Shown one piece after another: positions 11,228 through 20,710 of a stretch of 64,000 nucleotides of DNA. The notes beneath the pieces were generated by a model. That model ran no database searches and was not told where the DNA came from. It saw only the letters and a list, made by a program, of their open reading frames with translations. This stretch comes from Stenocarpella maydis (Eukaryota > Ascomycota > Sordariomycetes > Diaporthales > Diaporthaceae), in assembly GCA_002270565.1 (NCBI GenBank), contig NQMI01000014.1, positions 372,001 to 436,000 on the forward strand, in the 5' to 3' direction. How positions within the stretch are numbered: position 1 is the stretch's first letter; each line of letters begins with the position of its first letter. Position numbers and translations under genes: made by a program.

Positions 11228-13467
11228 TTACAGCTGTAGCCCTTGGCTCTGGTTCCGGCTGCTGTTGGTGGACGGCCCGCCCCTCAGGTGCGCGGCGGAG
11301 CCCTTGAAGAGGCTCTGCCAAATGTAGGCCTCGCTGAGGAGCAGCTCGATGTCCTTCTCGGTCCACTCGCGCGTGGGGAGCGACTGCAGGAACATCATGA
11401 TCTCCTGGAAGTCCATCTTGACGAGCTTGTCGGACCACTTTACCAGGAAGGCGGCGCAGACGTACAGGTGGAACTCGGAGAAGCCGTTCTCCTCGGCCTG
11501 AGTGTGTGTGTAAGTAGCCTGTCAGTAGTTGAAGTGGCACCCATGGTGGGGAGTGGGAAATGGTAAAGAAGGGGATGGGAAGCGGGAGGGGGGGAAAGAA
11601 AAGAGAAAGAGGCTGACCAGATATGTGTCCCACATCCTGATGGTGTTCTTGACGCTGACCTCCCTCATCAGGAGGCAGTTCATCCACCGGAAGCTGAACT
11701 GTATGAACTCGACGTGCTCCCTCTCCAGGTGCCGCGCCAGCCCGGCGTCGATCCTGGCCGTAAGGTCCTGCAGGGCGCGGACCTGGCGCTGGATGCCCGG
11801 CTGCGCGACGATGTAGTGGTCCTGTATGCCGTCGAGCAGCTTGGTCAGGCACCAGAAGGAGTCGGCCTCGACGGCGTCCAGCACGGCGCGGGGAAGCTGG
11901 CCCGGGTCCATGCCACGCTCGATGTCCGGGTCAGTGATGTACACGCCCAGGAAGGTCTGCCAGAAGGGCGTGACGAGGTCGTTGATGCCCTGCACGTAGC
12001 CGCTCGCCGGGTGCCGCACCGCCCACACGTACAGGATCCGCTCGAGGGAACGCTGCGTCGCCTCGTAGCCGTACAGCTCGATGTGCGGGTTCGTCCGCGG
12101 CACGTCGATGCTGATCTGGTGCCACACAGCCTCATCCAGGCCCCTGCTTCCTGCCGCCGCCCCTCCGCCTCCGCCTCCGGAACCCTTCCCCGCCGCGGCG
12201 CCCGTACTGCCCGTGCCCTTCTCGAAGGACTGCTTCACCCCATCCAGGTACTCCTTGCGCTTCCGCTCCAGCGTCGCGACCCGCCGCTCGCTGCTCGTCG
12301 GCAGGTACGACAGGAGGAGTTGCCAGGTCATGGCCCTGACCTCCTCGGGCACTCCTGACCACGCCGCGGCGCGCAGGTCTGGAAGCACCACGCTGGAGGC
12401 CTGGAGGATCCTCTTGAACTTGTTTATCCTGGATATCCTCGAGTTTATGGCGTCGACCTCCCGGGGTGATGCGTTGGGAGGTATGGCGGGGTGGTTGATG
12501 AGGTGGAGCGCATTGGCTGGGTCCTTGAGGATCTCCTTGTACTGCGGCCTGAGGATCTTGCCCTCGCTCTTCTTGGCCACCGGGTAGGATGGGGTTGGCC
12601 TCTCGATTGCGATGTCGGCGCTATTGGAGAAGCGCCTCGAGTGGAAGCCACCGCTGTAGCCGTCTAGATCTGGGGGTTGGTTGCCGGCAGTGGCTCTCGA
12701 CTGGGCGTCCTGGATTCTTTTGGTCCTCCTCTTCATGTTGGACAGGCTGGGCAGGCCGAAGTCGTCCCCGTCGTCATCGTCATAGTCGTATATCTCGCCG
12801 GCATCGTCCGCGTTCCAGTCATCATTGGTGGTGGAGAGGAAGTTCATGTAGGTTTTGAAGGGAGGAGAGGCCGGGCGTTGTGGGTTTCGCTGTTGCGGTG
12901 GCGAGACTGGCTTGTTGGAGTGTGAGGAAGTGGGAGGGGTTCGAGGCCGCGTTGATGAGCTGGATAGGTTTCTAAGGGTGGGACAAAGGTCAGCACCGGG
13001 GACTACGGGTTGGGCAGGCGAGGCTGGTCTAACTAACAGTGAGTCGAGCTTGAGCATATCAGCGTGGGAATATGCGGCGCCGACGACGAGACTGGATTCA
13101 CGGGTCGTTTTCCTGGGCCCATTTGCCGGCACCGGGTTGCGCCAGAAGGGAGATGCAGACCTGCACTGCGGGTCAGCAAGGCCGAGTTGCCAATGCCTGT
13201 CTCGAGACCAACTGTTGAACTTTCTTACTCAGATCTGTCTACGGTGGAGCAAGGTCAGACTGTCATCTCTGTACATGGTACGCAGTGCCGTCAGGGCGCG
13301 AGAAGGGACATACCGACTTGAACCATCTCCTGCTACACACGCCGCACACGACAAGCCAACAGTCAGTCTCGGAGCCGAGTCGCAAGCCTGTCGCACGGGG
13401 ACGACGAGAGAGAACCTACCTGAGGCGGCGGCTTCTTGCCACTGCCCGAAGAGGACGACGAGAACAT
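11228..13467 (-). CDS. gyp1: Gyp1-type Rab GTPase-activating protein (TBC domain)
   Basis: Minus-strand exons 13467-13420, 13329-13314, 13238-13229, 13160-11618 and 11497-11228 give 628 residues; all four introns (90, 75, 68, 120 bp) close in phase. The Ser-rich N-terminus leads to a disordered region. A TBC domain (about residues 255-600) begins DLRAAAWSGVPEEVRAMTWQLL. The arginine finger is in ISIDVPRTNP (Arg about 380) and the glutamine finger in SGYVQGIND (Gln about 415). The end, WTEKDIELLLSEAYIWQSLF, is conserved in the Gyp1/TBC1D22 branch. The family stimulates GTP hydrolysis by Ypt1/Rab1 at the Golgi. A poly-Gly loop (about residues 365-372) interrupts the domain, as in other filamentous fungi. 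Exons 2 and 3 are only 16 and 10 nt, so the extreme N-terminus is the least certain part. Confidence 0.88.
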
Positions 13468-14065
13468 GTTGGGTGCAGACGACAGTGGACAAGAGGAGCA
13501 AGGGGGAAACGCTGTGCTAGACAATTTCAACTCATGGTCGCTGTTGGATCGCAGTCCAGGGACCCAGTAGTTGGGCTAGATAGTAGATAATAGACTACCT
13601 AGTCTATAGAGTTGCCTCGAGGATACCCACACTCGCCCGCAGCGCTGCCTGCGGCTTGGAACTGCTCCAGCCGACGCCCGCTATGCTCAGGCTGAACCAC
13701 GCTAGCATTCCAGTTGGTGCACGGCCCAAGCAGGGGGCGGTTGGATTATCGATAACGGACCCCCAAGCTGGCCCCGTTGCAACTCAACTCGAACATCGAC
13801 AGCAATCATCAGATCATCAAATCCAGTCCCCTGCCTTCCCTCCTCAACCCTGCCAATCACGACACAAAACCACAACCTCGTGTCGCGTCGCCTCTCATCT
13901 TCGTTTTTTCCCTGCTCGTGACAGCAAAGGCTCCACCTGTTTCTTCTTGATCCCTTCCTTCCTTTCTCTCCCTTCTCGCAACCACACGGTTGATCTTGAT
14001 TTGCCCCCTTGGCCCTTCCTTATCTCTCTCTTTCCCATTCATAACACACCAAGCAGTCATTCACA
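13468..14065. promoter_or_regulatory. Divergent promoter region, gyp1 / hrp1
   Basis: 598 bp between two diverging start codons. The hrp1 side is CT-rich (13830-14040), a common feature of fungal core promoters and leaders. No clear TATA box was seen. The region from about 13575 to 13612 is locally AT-rich. Confidence 0.5.
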
Positions 14066-15046
14066 ATGACAGAGCCCGAGAACTTTGAGGACGACCTCTT
14101 CGACGACCTGTGCGCATCGCCTCTTCCACACCCCGCTGCATTGCCTTCACTAATCGCGCAGACAGGTACAATGACGAAGCACCCGCGGCACCCGCTGCCG
14201 CCCAAGAGCCCGTCGCTCCGAGCGCCGAACCTGCTTCTGCCCCGAGTAAGCCTGACGGGGGCTACGCTGGCGCTCATAACGGAGCCGGCCAGGCCTCTGC
14301 CGAGGACTCGCACATGAACGGCGCCGAGGAGTACGACGAGGACGATGACGATGTCGACTTCAACCTCGGAAATGGCGAGACACACGCTGCTCCGGATACA
14401 CCATCCTACAGCCAGGCACCGCCGGCTGCGACACACAAGAACCCCAATGCCAAAGAAGACGGGTAAGTCAGATCATCCCTCCCACCCTTCTTTCCCCATC
14501 ACAATATGTTTTGCGCTTGTGGGATGGCTTCGCTGCCATGTCTGTCAGCTCGGCGCCGCTGGGGACGACGAGCAAGTCAGTGGCGGTCCAGTGTTTTCAA
14601 GACCGGACAATGCTAGGGCTTCCCTGGGGCGGAGCACCTAGGAGAGAGACTGGCCGCACGGGATGGACTCTTCTAAAAGAAGAAAGACATTTCGCATCGC
14701 ATCGCATGCGCCCCAAACCCTGGTCAAGTTGCGGAAGGTTGCTACAAACTCGTCAATCGGGAAGCGATGGGCTCGTCATGTCATGATTCAGCTTGGATTG
14801 GCCTGGCACCCGTCGAGGGAGTGGCCTGGGTTGCTTGTCTCGGTTGCCGCGCTTGCACTCTAGATGCCTCGGTGGCCGAGGCTGGCGCACGAGGGCATCC
14901 AGCAACACGCAGGCAACTCAAGTGCTGCATCCCTCGACCTGCTGAAGAAGACATGGTCAATGGCGCGGTGAAGACGTGCAGGCAGCCGAAGCATCAGGGG
15001 ACAGGAGTCAAGGCAAGGCCCCCACACTACCTGAGAAAAACTGCCG

Positions 15047-15086
<40 letters not shown>

Positions 15087-17526
15087 CGCAACCGATGCGA
15101 TAGTTCAGATCACGGGCGCCAGTTGCCATAATCTCTGGGAGCTTCAAACGGCCCACGGATAATTCTCTGGGCAAGGGAAGACATGGACGTTTCCTCCCTC
15201 TTCTCCCAGGACTTGTAAAGAGATATGGAAGCGGATAGCGCTCGAGCCAGTACCTAGCTTGACGATAGCAAGAGAGAGACAGAGAGACAGTCCGAACAAA
15301 GATCGCAAGAAGATTTCGACAATCTTTGCTGCTCCTGGCTTGCCAATCATTCTGCGCTGCTCCCCCCATTTCTCACTTGGATGTGAGAGCTCTGGGATGT
15401 ACCTTCGAACAAACAAACAAGCAAGCAAGCAAAGAAGCAGCAGCAGCCCCAGAAACCACTGAGCAACAACCTCAACTGATCATCGCTGCGTCTACACAAA
15501 CGACCAGAGAGAAACCATGGCGCCGAAAAGTCTAGACCCGAAGGTGAAAGAAGAGGACTACCTGTCGCTCAAGGTTGAGGACGACGATGGCGGCAGCACA
15601 TTTGATGATGACTACCCCAACGCTTCCCTTGCCGGCTTGGCCGCGATATCGCAACACTCCGATCTAGTAAGAGATGAGGTGTACCAAAGGTGTGGGGAGC
15701 CCGAAGATGGTGGCGGAAGTCATGCAGCAAGCCGTGCTCTCACCGCCGAGGCGGTCGGCCACTGGGGCTCGCTTGTGTGCTCTGGAAGGAATGACGAGGG
15801 AACCGCTCTCGTGTCCTTGATGGCAGTCAACATTGGACCTTGCGTGCACCCACAAGCACCCACACGCAGTCTCTCAAGCTCGTACCAAAAGGACCAGACG
15901 TACTGACAAGCGGGTCTTGCAGGAAGATGTTCATCGGAGGACTCAACTGGGAGACCACAGATGGTGAGGCACACTCCACGCCCCATTAGCAGCAATCAAT
16001 GTTTGCTGACCCGTGCTCCCAAGAATCCCTCAGGGACTATTTCTCGCAGTTTGGCGAGGTCACCGAGTGCACCGTCATGAGAGATGGCGCGACCGGCCGC
16101 TCGCGGGGGTTCGGATTCCTCACCTTCAAAGATCCCAAGACGGTCAACGTCGTCATGGTGAAGGAGCACTACCTGGACGGAAAGATTGTGAGTACCGGCC
16201 TGCGTTGGCCACTGGGAGAGATAGGCAGTACTGACGAGCCGCCAAGATTGATCCCAAACGCGCCATACCTCGAGATGAGCAGGAGAAGACGAGCAAGATC
16301 TTCGTCGGTGGCGTCAGCCAGGAGACGACGGATGCCGAGTTCAAGGACTACTTCGCCCAGTTTGGCCGCGTCGTCGACGCCACACTCATGATGGACAAGG
16401 ACACGGGCCGCCCCCGCGGCTTCGGCTTCGTCACCTTCGAGTCAGAGGCCGGCGTGGATGCCTGTCTGGCCACGGACCTGGAGATACACGGCAAGCCAAT
16501 CGAGGTCAAGAAGGCGCAGCCCCGCGGCAACATGCGGGAGGAAGAGGAGGCCAAGGGCAGGGGCAACAGCCGGTTCGGCAACCGGGGCCGGGGCGCTGGC
16601 AACAACTTTGACGACAATGCCTCGCAGGGAGGAGCAGTGGCCGGGGGGAACAGCGGCGGCAACGCGGGCGGCCCCAGCGCCACGGCCATGGCACAGCAGT
16701 GGGCGCGCATGCAGCAGATGTTCCAGATGTGGCAGCAGCAGATGGCCATGAACCGCGGCATGGGCGGCATGAACCCGCAGGCGGCCATGATGCAGATGAT
16801 GCAGATGCAGCAGATGCAGCAGCAGATGATGAGCAGGCCCAGCAGCAGGGCGGCGGCGGCGCGGGTCGTGGCGGCCCGATGCCCGGCATGGGCGGCATGG
16901 GCGGCGGCGGCCCGATGAACCCCGCCATGATGCAGCAGATGATGGGCCAGATGGGCGCCCAGGGCGGCGGCGGGCCTGGCGGACCGCAGGGAGGTGGCAT
17001 GCAGCAGCAGCCAAACATCCCCACCGGGCCCGGCGGCGGCGGCGGCGGCCAGAACCGCCCGGGATACAACGCCTACGAGCAGCAGATGTTCGAGCAGCAG
17101 AAGTACGACCAGCGCGGCGGGCGGCAGGGCAACCACGGCAACGCCGGCCACCAGCAGCAGCAGCCACAGCAGGGCTACGGCATGGGCGGCGGCGGCGGCG
17201 GCGGCGGGGCGCCAGCCTCGTGGGAGGGCATGTACGACGACGTGCCGCCCCCCAACGTGCCCAACCAGATGGGGGGCAGCATGAGCCCCGTGTCCATGGG
17301 CGGAGGCAGCCACCACGGCGGAGGAGGAGGTGGCGGCGGCGGCCGGGGCAACTTCCGGGGCGGCCGCGGCGGAGGAGGCTTCCACCACCAGGCGCCGACG
17401 GACCCCACAAAGGCGCCCCCGGCCAACGCGCCTACGGGGCCCAAGAATGCAGGACGGCCCGGTGCGAACTACCGCGGGGGCGGAAGGGGCGGCGGGGCGA
17501 GGGGATTCCACCCTTATGGACGTTAG
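14066..17526 (+). CDS. hrp1: Hrp1/Nab4-type hnRNP, cleavage factor IB (apparent frameshift)
   Basis: Exons 14066-14109, 14166-14462, 15923-15963, 16024-16187 and 16247-17526. The N-terminus is acidic (FEDDLFDDLYNDE, then DDDDVDFNLGNG). RRM1 (about 115-187) starts KMFIGGLNWETTD with RNP1 RGFGFLTF. RRM2 (about 199-271) starts KIFVGG with RNP1 RGFGFVTF. The linker DPKRAIPRDEQEKTSKIFVG is typical of Hrp1. The tail is Met/Gln-rich and then Gly/Arg-rich (RGG). Hrp1 binds the UA-rich polyadenylation enhancement element and shuttles with mRNA between nucleus and cytoplasm. Two oddities: intron 2 is 1,460 bp, and the Met/Gln frame ends at 16918 whereas the conserved Gly-rich tail is in another frame, so about one base appears missing near 16831-16837. 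With that allowance the product is about 608 residues. Confidence 0.88.
15047..15085. repeat. 39-bp poly(A) tract inside the long hrp1 intron
   Basis: An unbroken run of A lies in the middle of the 14463-15922 intron. It could mark the tail of a retroposed insertion or be a simple repeat; no target duplication was recognised around it. Confidence 0.9.
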
Positions 17527-18602
17527 CAGCGCCAGTGGATGTGAACTTCTCTCTGTGGTGGTCCCCAGGGCAGAGGTGGAGTGGCCGTCTTCTCGGGCGA
17601 CGCCTCCCTGCCCTCGACCTGGTCGTTGTCAGCACACGGCCGGGCGGCACGGCTCTTAGCATCGCCACATGGTCCAGCCCGCCGGAGAGCCATCTCGACG
17701 ACAGCGCGCGGTCGACTTCTCCGAACAGCAGCACCGCCGTGAACCACCCCCCTCGTCCTGAGCGGTGCGGCCCGGCAGGGCAGGTCCGACAAGCAAAAGT
17801 GTACATTAGCAAGCAGGCAAGCAGGCAGGCAAGCAAGCAGGCAAGCAAGCAGGCAAGCAAGCAGGCAAGCAAGCAAATCTCTCTCCCTTTTCAGGCCACC
17901 GGCGGCGGTCATGTGCACCTCGGCTCGCTGGTGTTGCGTCTTAGTTATTTATTTATTTATTGGGCACCCCGAGGGCCAGTCACATATTCGGTATGCGAGG
18001 AGCAGTTGTGTGTGCCTCATTATCCACCCCGTCTATGCAACGCTGCGAGGGACGGGCGGTGTGGAGAGGGCGGTAATCTGAGCAGGCAAGGATTTTAGGA
18101 ACCGGCAGAGGACGATGGGGCGACAGGGGAGGTTGCCCTGCCGAGTTGTCTTTTCTCCCCGACTAGAGAGTACTGCCGCGGATTGAGTGAGGCTTTGCAA
18201 AACATATGATGCGCGATTGGCTTTTGTGATGCTGCTTCTTCTGTCTGTCGAGCTCCATCTACCGACAAGCTGACAAGATTGACGCCGCCCCCGGGTCCAT
18301 CGACGACCGTTGCTAGAGCTTGAATGGTGGTTTCTTCGATGACCCCTCGCTGCCAAGGTCAACGTAAACCGGGACGCTGGCTGGGATATGCTGCCGCTGT
18401 TTTATCCATCGAAATGACTCAAGAGGGACTGGCACCCCCGGAGAGATCTTGAGTATCCGGAACTATTCATCGCGCTCAGGTCCTGAACAGATGATTGGAA
18501 ACGAACGCGCCGTAATTCTGTCGGTGAGGAAGTGCGAATGTGGGAAACACACAATCTATGCGCGCGCTGCAGCCACAGGTGGGTGGAACATGTGCAGAAC
18601 CA
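17527..18602. other. hrp1 downstream region
   Basis: About 1.1 kb containing a GCAAGCAGGC-type tandem array (listed separately), a TTAT-rich run near 17944-17960 and otherwise featureless sequence up to the first transposon-derived repeat. It presumably includes the hrp1 3' UTR and terminator. Confidence 0.4.
17810..17876. repeat. AAGC/AGGC tandem tetranucleotide array
   Basis: Directly visible alternation of aagc and aggc units, probably within the hrp1 3' UTR. On the minus strand it produces an artificial Cys-Leu-Leu-Ala repeat frame. Confidence 0.9.
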
Positions 18603-18735
18603 TTGCAAGCAAGAGTATCAAAACCACGCGAAGTGCGCGCACATAACACACCACATCTGGATTTCCAAGTCTCCTCAAATCCAGCTAATTCCACCCACCA
18701 CGCCTCCAAAATAGCTTCAAATTAAATAAAGCTTA
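18603..18735 (+). mobile_element. Left half of a split MITE
   Basis: Starts TTGCAAGCAAGAG and contains AAGTGCGCGCACATAACAC and CCAGCTAATTCCACCCACC. The same order of blocks appears, inverted, at the right end of the intact element at 20264-20547. It breaks off after ATAAAGCTTAT; a probable remainder appears at about 20060-20140. It is non-coding and too short to be autonomous. Confidence 0.7.
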
Positions 18736-18900
18736 TATTGTTGGCTGGGTCACGTATTGCAATACGAGTGGTGGTTGATGGTTCTGATATTCGATGGTTG
18801 CTAAGAGTAGGTAGGTATGTAGGTGTTGCTAGCTGTGGGCTTAAATAGGTAGAAGCCAGGGGCTTAGTCAGCCCCTTACTACTGTCACTACTAGCCATTC

Positions 18901-19048
18901 ACCTACTATAGTAACTACTGCTGGGAACCAGCTGTATTCGCCTATAGTGGTGACTGTCGCCTACTATGGTAACTACTGCTGGAAACCAGTTGTATTTACC
19001 TATAGTAGTAACTATTGCCCACTATAGCTATTGCCTACTATTCCTATA
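18901..19048. repeat. Minisatellite with unit of about 58-59 bp
   Basis: Two near-complete units (18901-18959 and 18960-19017), each containing CCTACTATRGTAACTACTGC and TATAGTRGTRACT, are followed by truncated units. A further unit fragment recurs at about 19976-20038 on the other side of the LTR, suggesting that the array was interrupted. Confidence 0.75.
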
Positions 19049-19049
19049 C

Positions 19050-19057
19050 NNNNNNNN
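19050..19057. other. Assembly gap (8 N)
   Basis: Eight undetermined bases at the left edge of the LTR, seen directly. The true distance across the gap is unknown. Confidence 0.98.
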
Positions 19058-19564
19058 GCAAGGAGTTACCCTAGACTTGCGAGTCAGGCGATTTTCGCTA
19101 AGTACGCCCAGTGCATGCGTGACGCAAGATGAGTTTGGTGGCCGTAAGTCGATTATTTTGGCCTGCATTTGCACCTTAATTCAGACCTCTGCATTACCCT
19201 TATTTCTTACCCAAAAGGTATATAACTTAGTGCATTAGATAGCCTGATTTCTAAAGTTTATATATACTTAATTTGGGTATTGCTAGGGCCATAGTTGGCT
19301 AGTTGCTTGGAACTAAAGATAGTATGTTGGAAGGGCGAATTTTCCGGCATTTGCAAATTTGCACCAGAGCCTACCGCAGCGTGCCCAGGGGTGAGACGAC
19401 GTCGGAGGGTATATAAGGAGGGCTTACAGAAGCCCAACTTAATTCAATATAAAGTTGTCCAGACTATTATCAATCGTCCGAATTCGCCTCAGAGCACCAT
19501 ACTGCGACCCTGCCGAAACACACACACGCTGAACTGAATGCTATTCTATAGCACAAATTCATCA
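19058..19564 (-). mobile_element. Solo LTR, same family as 60790-61320 but inverted
   Basis: About 507 bp nearly identical to the reverse complement of 60790-61290. It begins GCAAGGAGTTACCCTAGACT and ends GCACAAATTCATCA. A TATATAAGG box lies near 19411-19420 on the plus strand. No gag, primer site or second LTR adjoins it, so it looks like a solo LTR, truncated at the N gap. The minus assignment takes the 60790-61320 copy as the plus reference; because of the palindromic TATATA and TG/CA ends, the transcription direction is not proven. The frame 19295-19537 is LTR sequence, not a gene. Confidence 0.8.
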
Positions 19565-20059
19565 GACTACTATTACTATTAGCCATTTACTTACTATAAT
19601 AACTATAAGGGTTATAAATACAAGCAGATTAAATAGGTATACGCAGCGGCTGAGTAGCGAAATAGTAGCATATAAGTGCTATATTCCTAGGGAGATAGAT
19701 ACAACTAAACTTACCCTTCCCTCCTCCTCCCTCTATCCATTCCTTCTTTCTCCCTTCTTATATAAGAATCCCTTCTTACTACTTCATTACTCTAAAGCTA
19801 CTTATAACTTAAACCTTTATAATAGGCTCCTTCAATATATTCTTAAAGTGAAACCTTTAATATATGATCTTCCTTAGCACTATTTGGGCTGCCTATTGAA
19901 TACTAGTTGCTTCTTCATAGCGCCCCCGTAGGGCCTTTGGGTGCCTTAACCTAGAGTGGCATACTGGACCTTGACAATAACTACTGCTGGGAACCAGCCG
20001 TATTTACCTATAGTAGTAACTGTTGCCTACTATTCCCACATATATTAAAATAAGGAACA
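19565..20059. other. AT-rich repeat debris between LTR and MITE remnants
   Basis: Contains a degraded copy (about 19570-19625) of the sequence seen at 18875-18925, a pyrimidine-rich stretch at 19710-19760 and a minisatellite unit fragment at 19976-20038. No coding frame. Confidence 0.5.
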
Positions 20060-20140
20060 TTCTTTCCTCTTTATTTTAATATAAGATTTGTTTAATTTGA
20101 AGCTATTATAAAGGTGTGGTAGGTAGAATTAGCTAGTTTT
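20060..20140 (-). mobile_element. Probable right half of the split MITE
   Basis: Contains CTTTATTTTAATATAAG, AAGCTATTATAAAGGTGTGG and TAGGTAGAATTAGCTAG in the order found in the right arm of the 20264-20547 element. The outermost terminal sequence has decayed. Together with 18603-18735 it suggests one MITE opened by later insertions. Confidence 0.5.
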
Positions 20141-20263
20141 GGGGAGAATGAATAGAGAATTGAGATTTTTTAGAAGGGGAGGTGATTTTAGCTATTTGGA
20201 GTAAATTCACTAGCATTTCCCTAGTGCTTGTTGTCTCAACTCTGAATTACACACCTGCCAAGA

Positions 20264-20547
20264 ATTCTAACTTGCAAGCGATAGTATCAAAATCTAACAT
20301 TTAAGTCTCCTTAAACCTAGCTAATTCCACCCACTATACCTCTATAATAGCTTTAAAACAAATAAGCCTTATGTTCAAATAAACAGCTTTCTTTCCTCTT
20401 TATTTTGATATAGTGCTTATTTTATTTAAAGCTATTATGAAGGTATGGTGGGTGGAATTAGCTGGATTTGAGGAGACTTAAAAGGGTGTGGTGTGTTATG
20501 TGCGCGCACTTAGCGTGGTTTTCGCTCTCTCGCTTGCAAGTCAGAAT
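20264..20547. mobile_element. Complete MITE with long terminal inverted repeats
   Basis: The left end ATTCTAACTTGCAAGCG and the reverse complement of the right end ATTCTGACTTGCAAGCG match with one mismatch. The two arms (about 130 bp each) are inverted copies sharing TTAAGTCTCC, CTAGCTAATTCCACCCAC and AATAGCTTTAAA. No frame inside could encode a transposase. The element ends 163 bp before the start codon of the dioxygenase gene. The target duplication is unclear. Confidence 0.75.
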
Positions 20548-20710
20548 AGCTCCTTCGGCCGAGACAGAGCGGGGCCGGCCTGGGTCGTAGCGGCGGCCGT
20601 TTATTACTCGGAGCACTTCGGAACGGCGATGCTCACTGCCCTTCGTCACTCCGACAAGAAACCCGAGGGGACCCAGCACCGCCCTGGAGAAGCATAGGAT
20701 CCTCCCGGAA

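Noticed and set aside
16348..17511. 387-codon minus-strand frame opposite hrp1
   Set aside because: Ala/Leu/Pro-rich mirror of Gly/Met/Gln codons; no independent evidence.
19295..19537. 80-codon frame conserved in the second LTR copy (60822-61115 minus)
   Set aside because: Similarity is explained by the whole LTR being duplicated at the DNA level; no frame-specific conservation can be claimed.
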